Shown here piece by piece: positions 1 through 5,360 of a DNA stretch of 6,173 nt. The position numbers and the translations under genes are program-made. The DNA comes from Anaerolineales bacterium (lineage in GTDB: Bacteria > Chloroflexota > Anaerolineae > Anaerolineales > Villigracilaceae). The first letter of the stretch is position 1. Each line of letters opens with the position of its first letter. The DNA lies in contig JAICRQ010000221.1 in assembly GCA_025966435.1 (NCBI GenBank), forward strand, positions 1 to 6,173. Reading direction: 5' to 3'. The notes beneath the pieces were generated by a model. That model ran no database searches and was not told the origin of the DNA. It saw nothing but the letters and a program-made list of their open reading frames with translations.

Positions 1-1
1 A

Positions 2-157
2 AACGGTTCAAAAAAGGCCATGAGGACAATGTTGCTGGCCTATCAGCAGCAATTACTTGAGGCGGCGGAATTCATGCACGCGAAAGGGGAAGCGGTTCCG
101 CCCAATATCGAAGAGGCAATTGCTCACATCAACAACATGTTCGGTCACTTCCTGTAA
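2..157 (+). CDS. 3' end of an unidentified protein-coding gene (partial)
   Basis: An open frame enters from the left edge and runs 51 codons to a TAA stop at 155-157. The visible C-terminus is largely helical in character, with a Q-rich stretch (AYQQQLLEAAEFMHAKGE) followed by PPNIEEAIAHINNMF, and it ends in GHFL. It has no obvious membrane segment and no motif that I recognise. An internal ATG at 20 could in principle start a 45-residue peptide, but the frame is open upstream of it and no good ribosome-binding site precedes it, so a truncated larger gene is more likely. Coding is supported by the uninterrupted frame and by a terminator-like hairpin shortly after the stop. I cannot assign a function; the remainder of the gene lies outside the window. 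Confidence 0.55.
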   Translation, partial: NGSKKAMRTMLLAYQQQLLEAAEFMHAKGEAVPPNIEEAIAHINNMFGHFL

Positions 158-186
158 AACATACATGATTCGCAATCACAAGTGAT

Positions 187-207
187 GGTCACTCTAGGTG
201 ACTTTTT
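187..207 (+). terminator. Weak intrinsic-terminator-like hairpin
   Basis: GTCAC (188-192) and GTGAC (198-202) form a 5-bp stem around the loop TCTAG, extendable by one G-T pair, and five T residues follow directly (203-207). The location 30 bases after the stop of the upstream gene fits a terminator. The stem is short, and an alternative hairpin (AGTGA 181-185 with TCACT 189-193) competes with it, so efficiency is doubtful. Confidence 0.35.
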
Positions 208-266
208 CCCGAGAAGACGGTAATCAAGAGTGGCTGTCACCATAACCTTATTCCAGATAGAGTATC

Positions 267-1205
267 ATGACAAGATTTGAAGAATTGATTATCACCTCCA
301 ATGAGGTAAAGCGGGCAGCGGGTATTTCATTGTCTATCGTTGCACTTGAGTCCACTGTGCTTACGCATGGATTGCCGCGCCCGCAGAACCTGCAACTGGC
401 GAACGACATGGAACGTGCCATCCGTGCAGAGGGAGCAACCCCTGCTACGATCGGATTCCTGGACGGCTATCTCCATATTGGCTTGACAGAAGGTGAAATC
501 GAGCGGCTGGCAAACGAAAGAAATGTATCCAAAGTCGGTCCGCGCGATTTTGCAACAGTCATCTCGCAGGGCGCCAGCGGCGGCACGACCGTCGCCGGCA
601 CAATGTTCGCCTGCAAACACGCGAATGCGAACATCAAAGTCTTTGCCACCGGTGGAATTGGCGGCGTGCATCGTGAATCCGGGTTTGACGTTTCTGCAGA
701 TCTGCAGGCGCTGGCAACGATTCCTATGATCGTTGTTTGCGCCGGAGCAAAAGCAATCCTCGACCTGCCCGCGACCCTGGAATACCTGGAAACGATGAGC
801 GTCCCCGTGATCGGTTACGGCACGGACGAATTCCCGGCGTTTTACTCACGTGAAAGCGGTTTGGGTGTAAGCGTCCAGCTCGATACCCCCAAGGAGATCG
901 TCGAGTTTGCCAGGGCACACTGGAGCACGGGAATGAAAAGCGCAGTCCTCGTCACGAATCCGGTGCCCGGCACAGACGCCATCTCACAGTCCGAGATGGA
1001 GCCGATCATCGAACAGGCTTCCCGGGAAGCGCAGAAAAAGGAGATCCATGGGCAGCAACTGACTCCTTTCCTGCTCGAACGCATCAGCGAGTTGACGAAG
1101 GGACGGTCGATGCGGGCGAATTTATCTCTGTTATTGAATAACGCCCGCCTCGCGGCGCAGATCGCCCACGCCTGGCGGACCGCTGAGAAACGAAGGGTGG
1201 CTTAA
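267..1205 (+). CDS. psuG: Pseudouridine-5'-phosphate glycosidase
   Basis: The 312-residue protein matches the PsuG (YeiN, indigoidine synthase A-like) family over its full length and equals the length of the E. coli enzyme. The family reversibly splits pseudouridine 5'-phosphate into uracil and ribose 5-phosphate in the cytoplasm, using a catalytic lysine and a divalent metal. Visible hallmarks, located by alignment from memory with E. coli PsuG: VALEST with the proposed acid Glu28; HGLPRPQN at 34-41; Lys89 in the SKVGPRD segment; FATGGIGGVHR at 126-136; metal-ligand Asp141 in FDVSADLQ; VVCAGAKAILDLP with nucleophile Lys162; GYGTDEFPAF; ANLSLLLNNARLAAQIA near the C-terminus. No good Shine-Dalgarno precedes the ATG, but the N-terminal length before Glu28 fits the family. 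Its common partner PsuK (pseudouridine kinase) is not in the window, so the gene appears to be monocistronic here. Confidence 0.96.
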   Translation: MTRFEELIITSNEVKRAAGISLSIVALESTVLTHGLPRPQNLQLANDMERAIRAEGATPATIGFLDGYLHIGLTEGEIERLANERNVSKVGPRDFATVISQGASGGTTVAGTMFACKHANANIKVFATGGIGGVHRESGFDVSADLQALATIPMIVVCAGAKAILDLPATLEYLETMSVPVIGYGTDEFPAFYSRESGLGVSVQLDTPKEIVEFARAHWSTGMKSAVLVTNPVPGTDAISQSEMEPIIEQASREAQKKEIHGQQLTPFLLERISELTKGRSMRANLSLLLNNARLAAQIAHAWRTAEKRRVA

Positions 1206-1249
1206 GAGAAGAAAATTCACTCATCTATGGCGCGAAAAAGCATAAAACC

Positions 1250-1278
1250 TTGACTATCTAGAACAAGTGTTCTATAAT
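1250..1278 (+). promoter_or_regulatory. Sigma-70-type promoter of the membrane-protein gene
   Basis: TTGACT (1250-1255) and a perfect TATAAT (1273-1278) are separated by exactly 17 bp, which is close to the ideal vegetative promoter. Transcription would start near 1284-1286, giving a leader of about 30 bases before the ATG at 1317. This is the strongest promoter in the window, and its spacer carries an operator-like palindrome. Confidence 0.85.
1259..1274. promoter_or_regulatory. LexA/DinR-type SOS operator (predicted)
   Basis: TAGAACAAGTGTTCTA is a perfect inverted repeat with 7-bp arms (TAGAACA / TGTTCTA) around a 2-bp centre. Its core (1261-1272) is GAAC-N4-GTTC, the half-site spacing known for LexA boxes of the Bacillus subtilis type and related phyla. 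It sits between the -35 and -10 hexamers and overlaps the first two bases of TATAAT, so a bound repressor would block RNA polymerase. Sequence and position are observed; binding by LexA is inferred. Another dimeric repressor with the same half-site is possible. Confidence 0.65.
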
Positions 1279-1303
1279 CGACCTACGTTGTCCCTTATTC
1301 GAC

Positions 1304-1311
1304 AAAGGAGG
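1304..1311 (+). promoter_or_regulatory. Strong Shine-Dalgarno sequence
   Basis: AAAGGAGG lies 5 bases before the ATG at 1317 and is nearly fully complementary to the 16S rRNA 3' end. It fixes the start codon of the membrane-protein gene. It is enclosed by TCGAC (1299-1303) and GTCGA (1311-1315), which could form a small hairpin presenting most of the Shine-Dalgarno in its loop. Confidence 0.85.
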
Positions 1312-1316
1312 TCGAG

Positions 1317-2108
1317 ATGACTACATACCGTAGAGGCGCCGGGGCCGGGCTTGCCGCTTTGTTCCGCGGGCGTCGTTTAAATCGTGGCGCAGCCTGGGGT
1401 ATGATGATCATTGGTGCATTGCTTGCATTCGAGATCTTCAACTTCAGCACCACACAATTTGCATTGAGAGATGTCTTAGGGGATCTGACATTTGCGGGTC
1501 TCCGCTGGGCGACCATTCTGGCAATCGCTTTCTGCGGCATTGACTTTGCCGGGATCGCGCGCATCTTCACGCCCGAGCAGGGCGCCGACGAACCCAAGGA
1601 AGTCTATTACCTTTTTGGCGCCTGGTTCCTGGCAGCTGCCTTCAACGCCGTCCTCACCTGGTGGGGTGTTTCGGTGGCGATCGTCAGTCACGCGAGCGCG
1701 TCTGGTGGTGCCGTTGTCAGCACAGCTACGATGACCAAAATTGTACCGATCTTTGTCTCTGCGATGATCCTCCTTGTGCGTGTCATGATCATTGGCACGT
1801 TCTCACTCGCAGGTGACCGTTTGTTCACGACTGCCGATCGCGGTTCGTATTCCCATAATAAGAATCCTCGCCCTGTGCAGCAACAGCAACCGACGTATCG
1901 CCCGGCACAATCCCAACCCGTTATTCGGCCGGCATCCACCCTAAGCCGGCCGGCACAGAGCGCACAGGGGAACACGAACACCTTCCGCCCGGCGCCGAAA
2001 ACAAACAATCCGCAGCAAACATCCTTCGCCCGACAGGAGCCCACGTATCACAACGTCTATGGTCAAAACAACCCGGAACGCACAAACGATCGATCCTACG
2101 ACGCCTAA
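1317..2108 (+). CDS. Four-helix integral membrane protein with Q/P/N-rich tail, unknown function
   Basis: I do not recognise this 263-residue protein as a named family. It begins with a short basic segment (residues 4-23, rich in Arg and Gly). Four hydrophobic stretches follow, near residues 25-43, 59-80, 97-123 and 142-168, the second containing polar residues (FCGIDFAG). The remaining 95 residues form a hydrophilic, low-complexity tail rich in Gln, Pro, Asn and Thr. In that tail an Arg-Pro-Ala motif recurs at 195, 204, 211 and 224, and Pro-Thr-Tyr occurs at about 192 and 242. With a basic N-terminus and four helices, both ends are probably cytoplasmic. The start is fixed by AAAGGAGG. The gene has its own near-consensus promoter with a LexA-like operator, suggesting tight, possibly DNA-damage-dependent expression. 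The transglycosylase gene lies 110 bases downstream in the same direction. A role in an envelope or transfer apparatus is possible but unproven. Confidence 0.85.
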   Translation: MTTYRRGAGAGLAALFRGRRLNRGAAWGMMIIGALLAFEIFNFSTTQFALRDVLGDLTFAGLRWATILAIAFCGIDFAGIARIFTPEQGADEPKEVYYLFGAWFLAAAFNAVLTWWGVSVAIVSHASASGGAVVSTATMTKIVPIFVSAMILLVRVMIIGTFSLAGDRLFTTADRGSYSHNKNPRPVQQQQPTYRPAQSQPVIRPASTLSRPAQSAQGNTNTFRPAPKTNNPQQTSFARQEPTYHNVYGQNNPERTNDRSYDA

Positions 2109-2168
2109 ATTCTTAGAGTCTGTACTTTCCGTATGTCCTGAAATCAGAACACAACTTAATAGTCACAT

Positions 2169-2189
2169 CCGAACTCGTTTCGAGCTCGG
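2169..2189 (+). promoter_or_regulatory. Hairpin in the spacer between membrane-protein and transglycosylase genes
   Basis: CCGAACTCG (2169-2177) pairs with CGAGCTCGG (2181-2189), giving eight pairs and one A-C mismatch around a TTT loop. No T-tract follows, so it is not a standard intrinsic terminator. It lies 30 bases upstream of the transglycosylase ATG and could be an mRNA-processing or stability element, or a protein-binding palindrome. Confidence 0.4.
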
Positions 2190-2205
2190 GTCCCTTACAT
2201 GAATT

Positions 2206-2210
2206 GAGGA
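2206..2210 (+). promoter_or_regulatory. Shine-Dalgarno deciding the transglycosylase start
   Basis: GAGGA ends 8 bases before the ATG at 2219, an ideal spacing. A TTG at 2204 in the same frame would overlap this site and has no ribosome-binding site of its own, so the ATG at 2219 is chosen. Confidence 0.75.
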
Positions 2211-2218
2211 ACCCTACT

Positions 2219-2989
2219 ATGTCCCGTGCTCGCTTCCAAGACCCAGAAGACTGGCAGACAGCCGTCGCCTCTGAAACTGGTAGCGGCTGTCTGCCTTTTT
2301 ATGCCCTGCCACCGATTGCGGCCCTACTGATTGTGGCCTTCGTGGCGATTGTGGCGCTTAAGGCACCGCTATCCCCTTCAGCGCTGCCCATTAACAATTC
2401 GACGATGGTGCTGCAGAACTCTGCGGCTCCACCTGCTGAGCCTTCCGGTGGAGCCGCCGCGCCGATCTGGGGTGCTCCAGCCGGTAATCCCAGCGGACTC
2501 TCCCCCATCTTTACCAAGGAAGTCCAGCACTGGGGCAATGACATTGTGCGCTGGGCGAACGCTGCCGGTGTGGACCCGAACCTGGCTGCCACCGTGATGC
2601 AGATCGAATCGTGCGGGGACCCACGCGCCACTTCACGTTCCGGAGCTACCAGTCTGTTCCAGGTGATGCCGTTCCACTTCAAGTTTGGGGAAAATCCATA
2701 CGACCCGGAAACCAATGCCCTGCGTGGCATGAGTTACCTTGCCCGCTCTCTTCAAACTGGGGGCGGGGACGCACGTCTGGCACTGGCAGGTTATAACGGC
2801 GGAATCGGTGTGATCTCACGCAGCGAATGGGCATGGCCGGCGGAGACAAAACGCTATGTGCTCTATGGTGCACCGATTTATGAAGATGCGCGCAGCGGCG
2901 CGACTTCCAGCGCATCGCTGACGGACTGGTATCAAAATTATGGAGCGAGTCTTTGCAGGCAAGCCGCGCAAAGATTGGGGATTCCCTAA
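2219..2989 (+). CDS. Membrane-anchored SLT-type lytic transglycosylase
   Basis: The 256-residue protein has a short N-terminal region, one hydrophobic segment (about 27-49), a Ala/Pro/Gly/Ser-rich linker (50-97) and a C-terminal transglycosylase SLT domain (about 100-225). Such enzymes cleave the MurNAc-GlcNAc bond of peptidoglycan, releasing 1,6-anhydro-MurNAc ends; here the domain would lie outside the membrane. Family motifs are visible: catalytic Glu130 in MQIESCGDP, SGATSLFQVMPFH at 141-153 (equivalent of the GLMQ motif), ALAGYNGG at 188-195 (AYNAG motif), and ETKRYV at 209-214. Ser145 replaces the usual Gly before Leu-Phe-Gln. Cys132, next to the catalytic Glu, and Cys246 near the C-terminus could form a disulfide. 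Small single-domain SLT enzymes serve general wall turnover or act as assembly factors for envelope machines. Its closeness to the preceding membrane-protein gene suggests joint expression. No clear separate promoter is seen. Confidence 0.92.
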   Translation: MSRARFQDPEDWQTAVASETGSGCLPFYALPPIAALLIVAFVAIVALKAPLSPSALPINNSTMVLQNSAAPPAEPSGGAAAPIWGAPAGNPSGLSPIFTKEVQHWGNDIVRWANAAGVDPNLAATVMQIESCGDPRATSRSGATSLFQVMPFHFKFGENPYDPETNALRGMSYLARSLQTGGGDARLALAGYNGGIGVISRSEWAWPAETKRYVLYGAPIYEDARSGATSSASLTDWYQNYGASLCRQAAQRLGIP

Positions 2990-3012
2990 CATAATTTGAT
3001 ACAGAGTTTTAT

Positions 3013-3045
3013 GAACAAAAGCCGCCATTTTGGCAGCTTTTGTTC
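3013..3045. terminator. Bidirectional intrinsic terminator between convergent genes
   Basis: A 14-position stem (left arm 3013-3026, right arm 3032-3045) has 13 Watson-Crick pairs and one C-A mismatch around the loop ATTTT. The GC-rich top carries AAAA on its left and TTTT on its right (3017-3020 and 3038-3041), the arrangement of a terminator working in both directions. It lies 24 bases after the transglycosylase stop and about 60 bases beyond the histidine-kinase stop on the other strand. Confidence 0.85.
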
Positions 3046-3050
3046 TGTAT

Positions 3051-3109
3051 TCGTAGGGCGGTTTGGTCGCGTAGCACCCTGATGAGGGCAACCCGCCCTA
3101 CATCTACGA
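3051..3109. repeat. Small palindromic repeat element (REP/MITE-like)
   Basis: GTAGGGCGG (3053-3061) is the exact inverse of CCGCCCTAC (3093-3101), a 9-bp terminal inverted repeat enclosing 31 bp with a small inner hairpin (CCCT-GATG-AGGG). Outside these, TCGTAG at 3051-3056 is inverted as CTACGA at 3104-3109. The structure resembles dispersed intergenic REP or MITE-type elements. Only one copy is in the window, so its repetitive nature is inferred. Its right border meets the TAG stop codon of the histidine kinase. Confidence 0.5.
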
Positions 3110-4528
3110 TTTTTTCGTAGGAACGGTTGTCGCCTGCGTATCTGACTGCTTATTATTCGTATCGAGAGGCAACCAGATCGCGAAGGTCGTACCCTTGCCT
3201 TCCTGTGAATTAACTTCTATCCTTCCCCCATGACGTTCCACAATCCAGTTTGCAATGGAGAGACCTAATCCAAACCCTGTAGTCTCCCTGCGCGTACGCG
3301 ACTTCTCGGCGCGGTAGAAACGCTCGAAGATATGAGGCAAGTCTTCCGCAGGGATGCCGGGGCCGGTGTCACGGCAGATGATACGTGCCTGCCCACCAAT
3401 CTTTTCCAGGCTCAGGAACACATCCCCACCCGGCGGCGTATATTGCACAGCGTTCGCGACCAGATTAATGAACACCTGCTTAAGGCGGTCACGGTCCGCG
3501 TTCACATATGCCTGATCGATTTCATTCAGCCGGATATGCACTTTATTCCCGGCAAGAATCGTCATTTCCTGGAAGACCTCGGTGATGAGAAGATCCAGCT
3601 CGACACGCTTCATATTGAGTGCCAGCTTGCCGGATTCCGCCTGTGCCAGAAGCAGCAAGCCCCCCACAAGCCGCGTCAGACGCCCCGCCTCCTGATCGAT
3701 GCTCGTCAGAGACTCTTCATCGAGGCTCTTCATGCGGCGCATAAGGTCCACGTTGCCTTTGATGACGGTAAGAGGCGTTCGCAGCTCGTGGCTTACATCT
3801 GCCAGCAGGCGTTGCTGCGAGGTAAACAGCGTCTCCAGCCGTTCCAAAGTTTGATTGAAGGAACTGACCAGATTGCCGATCTCATCGTTCTCGGGTCCCT
3901 GATAAGGAATACGGCGCGAGAGGTCATCCGCCCGGTTGATTTGCTCGACGGTTTCGGTGATCGCCCCGAGGGGTTTGAGCGTCTGCCCGAGCGTGAACCA
4001 GACCACGATCCCGGAAAGGAGAACAGCCACGACCCAGATCACAGACAGCACATCGGTGAGATTTTTACGGGCGGCGTCCACCACTTCGAGGCTGGAAGCG
4101 ACCTGCAACACGGCGATGATATTTTCATCCTCGTCCTTCTGGAGCGGAATACTCAATACCCGAATGTGCCAACCAGGCCCGCTTGAGTCGCGATACACAG
4201 GAAAATCAAGACGCAGTGCTCCCACATCAAATGGTTTGTTAGCGAATTCAGCGAGCTCTCCATGACTGGATTGCAATTCCCCATCCAGGCCCCAGACCTG
4301 CACGTAAATATCGGAGCTGATATCTGTGCTCTTCAGGTGGATATTCACCTTGCCCAGCTCGTTGATGCTGAGCTTGTTAAGAATGACCCTGTGTGCACTT
4401 TCGAGCTGGTTGTCCGTCGTATTGAACAACAGAGCCGTCACGACAAGGATGACCGCCGCGCTGATCACAAGAAGGATTCCGCCCATAAGCGTAGAATACA
4501 AAAGAGTCAGGCGGAGCCGAAGAGACAC
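3104..4528 (-). CDS. Sensor histidine kinase of a two-component system
   Basis: The 474-residue protein is a classical membrane sensor kinase. In order it has a first transmembrane segment (about 9-35), an extracytoplasmic sensor region (about 36-158) with no recognised ligand motif, a second transmembrane segment (about 160-180), a HAMP linker (about 181-235), a dimerisation/phosphoacceptor domain with His247 in SHELRTP, and a HATPase domain. The ATP-binding motifs are intact: N-box NLVANAVQY (Asn355, Asn359), G1 DTGPGI at 387-392, F-box FERFYR at 401-406, and G2 GFGLGL at 418-423. It would autophosphorylate on His247 and pass phosphate to the response regulator encoded 31 bases upstream in the same operon. 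The assigned start is a GTG at 4528 with only a weak A/G-rich ribosome site. The next ATG would remove most of the first membrane helix, so the GTG is preferred. The C-terminal 15-20 residues are a polar Thr/Gln/Lys tail ending at a TAG beside a palindromic repeat. The domain order resembles MprB/BaeS-type kinases, but the signal is unknown. Confidence 0.95.
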   Translation of the reverse strand: MSLRLRLTLLYSTLMGGILLVISAAVILVVTALLFNTTDNQLESAHRVILNKLSINELGKVNIHLKSTDISSDIYVQVWGLDGELQSSHGELAEFANKPFDVGALRLDFPVYRDSSGPGWHIRVLSIPLQKDEDENIIAVLQVASSLEVVDAARKNLTDVLSVIWVVAVLLSGIVVWFTLGQTLKPLGAITETVEQINRADDLSRRIPYQGPENDEIGNLVSSFNQTLERLETLFTSQQRLLADVSHELRTPLTVIKGNVDLMRRMKSLDEESLTSIDQEAGRLTRLVGGLLLLAQAESGKLALNMKRVELDLLITEVFQEMTILAGNKVHIRLNEIDQAYVNADRDRLKQVFINLVANAVQYTPPGGDVFLSLEKIGGQARIICRDTGPGIPAEDLPHIFERFYRAEKSRTRRETTGFGLGLSIANWIVERHGGRIEVNSQEGKGTTFAIWLPLDTNNKQSDTQATTVPTKKS

Positions 4529-4559
4529 GGTTCTTTTAAATTTATTTTATGGCGAACGT

Positions 4560-5237
4560 TTAGGGGTTCTCACGCAGAACATATCCCACACCACGCACGG
4601 TATGAATCAGGCGAGGCTCATCCTCCCCTTCCAGCTTCTGACGCAGATAGCGGATATAAACTTCCAAGACGTTGCTTTCCCCGCCAAAGTCGTAGCCCCA
4701 TACACGGTCGAAGATCACTTCGCGGGTAAGCACCTGCTTGGGGTGGCGCAGGAACAATTCGAGCAATTCATACTCTTTGGCAGTCAACGAGATCTGCCGG
4801 TTGCCGCGTGAAGCCTGCCGCGAGCCGGTATCGAGTGTGAGATCCGCAAATTTCAAGACCGGGACCCGTTCGGGTTGTGTGCGCCTCAACAGGGCACGGA
4901 CGCGCGCCAGTAACTCATCCAGGTTGAACGGCTTGATCATGTAATCGTCGGCGCCGGCGTCCAGGCCTTGAATGCGGTCCTGCACGGTGTCTTTTGCAGT
5001 CAACATTAAGATAGGGATCGAGCCGCCCGTTCGCAGGCGATGGCAGACCTCGAGACCATCCATCCCCGGCAGCATCCAATCCAGGATCACCAGGTCCGGT
5101 GTGTGGTCTCTCGCCAGGATTAACCCCATGCGGCCATCGGTTGCTGTGTCTACCGTATAGCCCTCGTAAGCCAGGCCGCGCTGAAGCAGTTTCAAAATTT
5201 GCTGATCGTCTTCGATAATCAAAATACGTTCATTCAT
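4560..5237 (-). CDS. OmpR/PhoB-family response regulator
   Basis: The 225-residue protein has a receiver domain (about 3-117) and a winged-helix DNA-binding domain (about 128-222). Receiver residues are all present: the acidic pair Asp10 and Asp11 (with Glu9), phosphoacceptor Asp53 in [13 protein letters not shown], Thr80 and Lys102 (in MIKPF). The output domain shows [10 protein letters not shown] at 150-159, a recognition helix around 189-202 ([14 protein letters not shown]) and the wing [10 protein letters not shown] at 212-221. It would bind DNA and switch transcription once phosphorylated by the kinase encoded just downstream. The ATG at 5237 is chosen because TGGAG precedes it by 8 bases. 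A longer reading from a TTG at 5285 would begin inside the -35 element of the promoter. No diagnostic residue ties it to a named regulator; similarity to MprA/BaeR-like regulators is general. Confidence 0.96.
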   Translation of the reverse strand: MNERILIIEDDQQILKLLQRGLAYEGYTVDTATDGRMGLILARDHTPDLVILDWMLPGMDGLEVCHRLRTGGSIPILMLTAKDTVQDRIQGLDAGADDYMIKPFNLDELLARVRALLRRTQPERVPVLKFADLTLDTGSRQASRGNRQISLTAKEYELLELFLRHPKQVLTREVIFDRVWGYDFGGESNVLEVYIRYLRQKLEGEDEPRLIHTVRGVGYVLRENP

Positions 5238-5245
5238 ATGATTTG

Positions 5246-5250
5246 CTCCA
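5246..5250 (-). promoter_or_regulatory. Shine-Dalgarno of the response-regulator gene
   Basis: On the minus strand TGGAG ends 8 bases before the ATG at 5237. It supports this start over the longer TTG reading and fits a very short leader behind the adjacent promoter. Confidence 0.7.
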
Positions 5251-5255
5251 GCCAA

Positions 5256-5285
5256 AATATACCACAACTTGCGTGTAGAGTTCAA
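5256..5285 (-). promoter_or_regulatory. Promoter of the two-component operon
   Basis: Reading the minus strand, TTGAAC (5285-5280) and TATATT (5261-5256) are separated by 18 bp, a good sigma-70-type promoter. Transcription would begin about 10 bases before the Shine-Dalgarno, giving a short leader. It would drive the regulator and the kinase together. Confidence 0.7.
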
Positions 5286-5297
5286 AGCGTGGTAGGC

Positions 5298-5319
5298 AAA
5301 ACCCCTATGGAATAAGGGG
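5298..5319 (-). terminator. Weak terminator downstream of the hydrolase gene
   Basis: On the minus strand CCCCTTAT, a TCC loop and ATAGGGG form a 7-bp stem with one bulged T (5302-5319), followed by TTTT (5301-5298). It lies about 40 bases after the hydrolase stop and just before the regulator promoter, a sensible place to separate the two transcripts. The short T-run makes it modest. Confidence 0.45.
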
Positions 5320-5334
5320 ATTCGAATCCGATTC
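5318..5334. promoter_or_regulatory. Palindrome / repeated GATTC motif upstream of the two-component promoter
   Basis: GGATTCGAATCC (5318-5329) is a perfect 12-bp palindrome, and a further GATTC follows at 5330-5334, so GATTC recurs in the same orientation 11 bp apart. It lies about 33 bp upstream of the -35 element of the regulator gene, where an OmpR-type regulator could bind its own promoter. Function is inferred only from position and symmetry. Confidence 0.3.
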
Positions 5335-5360
5335 AGCGAGTATAGCCCCCTTTTTAGTCT

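Noticed and set aside
258..266. Leaderless-type -10 element (TAGAGT) directly before psuG
   Set aside because: Only three bases separate the hexamer from the ATG, too few for a normal transcription start at the A, and no matching -35 is convincing.
2170..2182. Second LexA box (CGAAC...TTTCG) before the transglycosylase
   Set aside because: Half-site spacing is one base short of GAAC-N4-GTTC and the right half is GTTT, so it does not fit the motif.
2204..2218. Upstream TTG start for the transglycosylase adding five residues
   Set aside because: The TTG overlaps the GAGGA ribosome site that is ideally spaced for the ATG at 2219.
2299..2730. A 143-codon minus-strand open frame within the transglycosylase gene
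   Set aside because: It is a shadow of the plus-strand gene, whose catalytic motifs and Shine-Dalgarno are clear.
3332..4186. A 284-codon open frame on the plus strand opposite the histidine kinase gene
   Set aside because: It lies entirely antisense to an intact kinase with all family motifs, has no ribosome site or recognisable domain, and is explained by the codon bias of the true gene on the other strand.
4262..4811. Two overlapping plus-strand open frames across the kinase-regulator junction (155 and 161 codons)
   Set aside because: They are antisense to both genes of the two-component operon, have no motif, and their composition reflects mirrored coding sequence.
5238..5285. N-terminal extension of the response regulator from a TTG at 5285
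   Set aside because: The extension would begin within the -35 hexamer, and receiver domains start a few residues before the acidic pair, as the ATG at 5237 gives.
5302..5350. tRNA-like 3' half suggested by the TTCGAAT heptamer
   Set aside because: On either strand the five bases flanking TTCGAAT do not form a T-stem (the closing pair would be A-C), and no anticodon or acceptor stem can be drawn.
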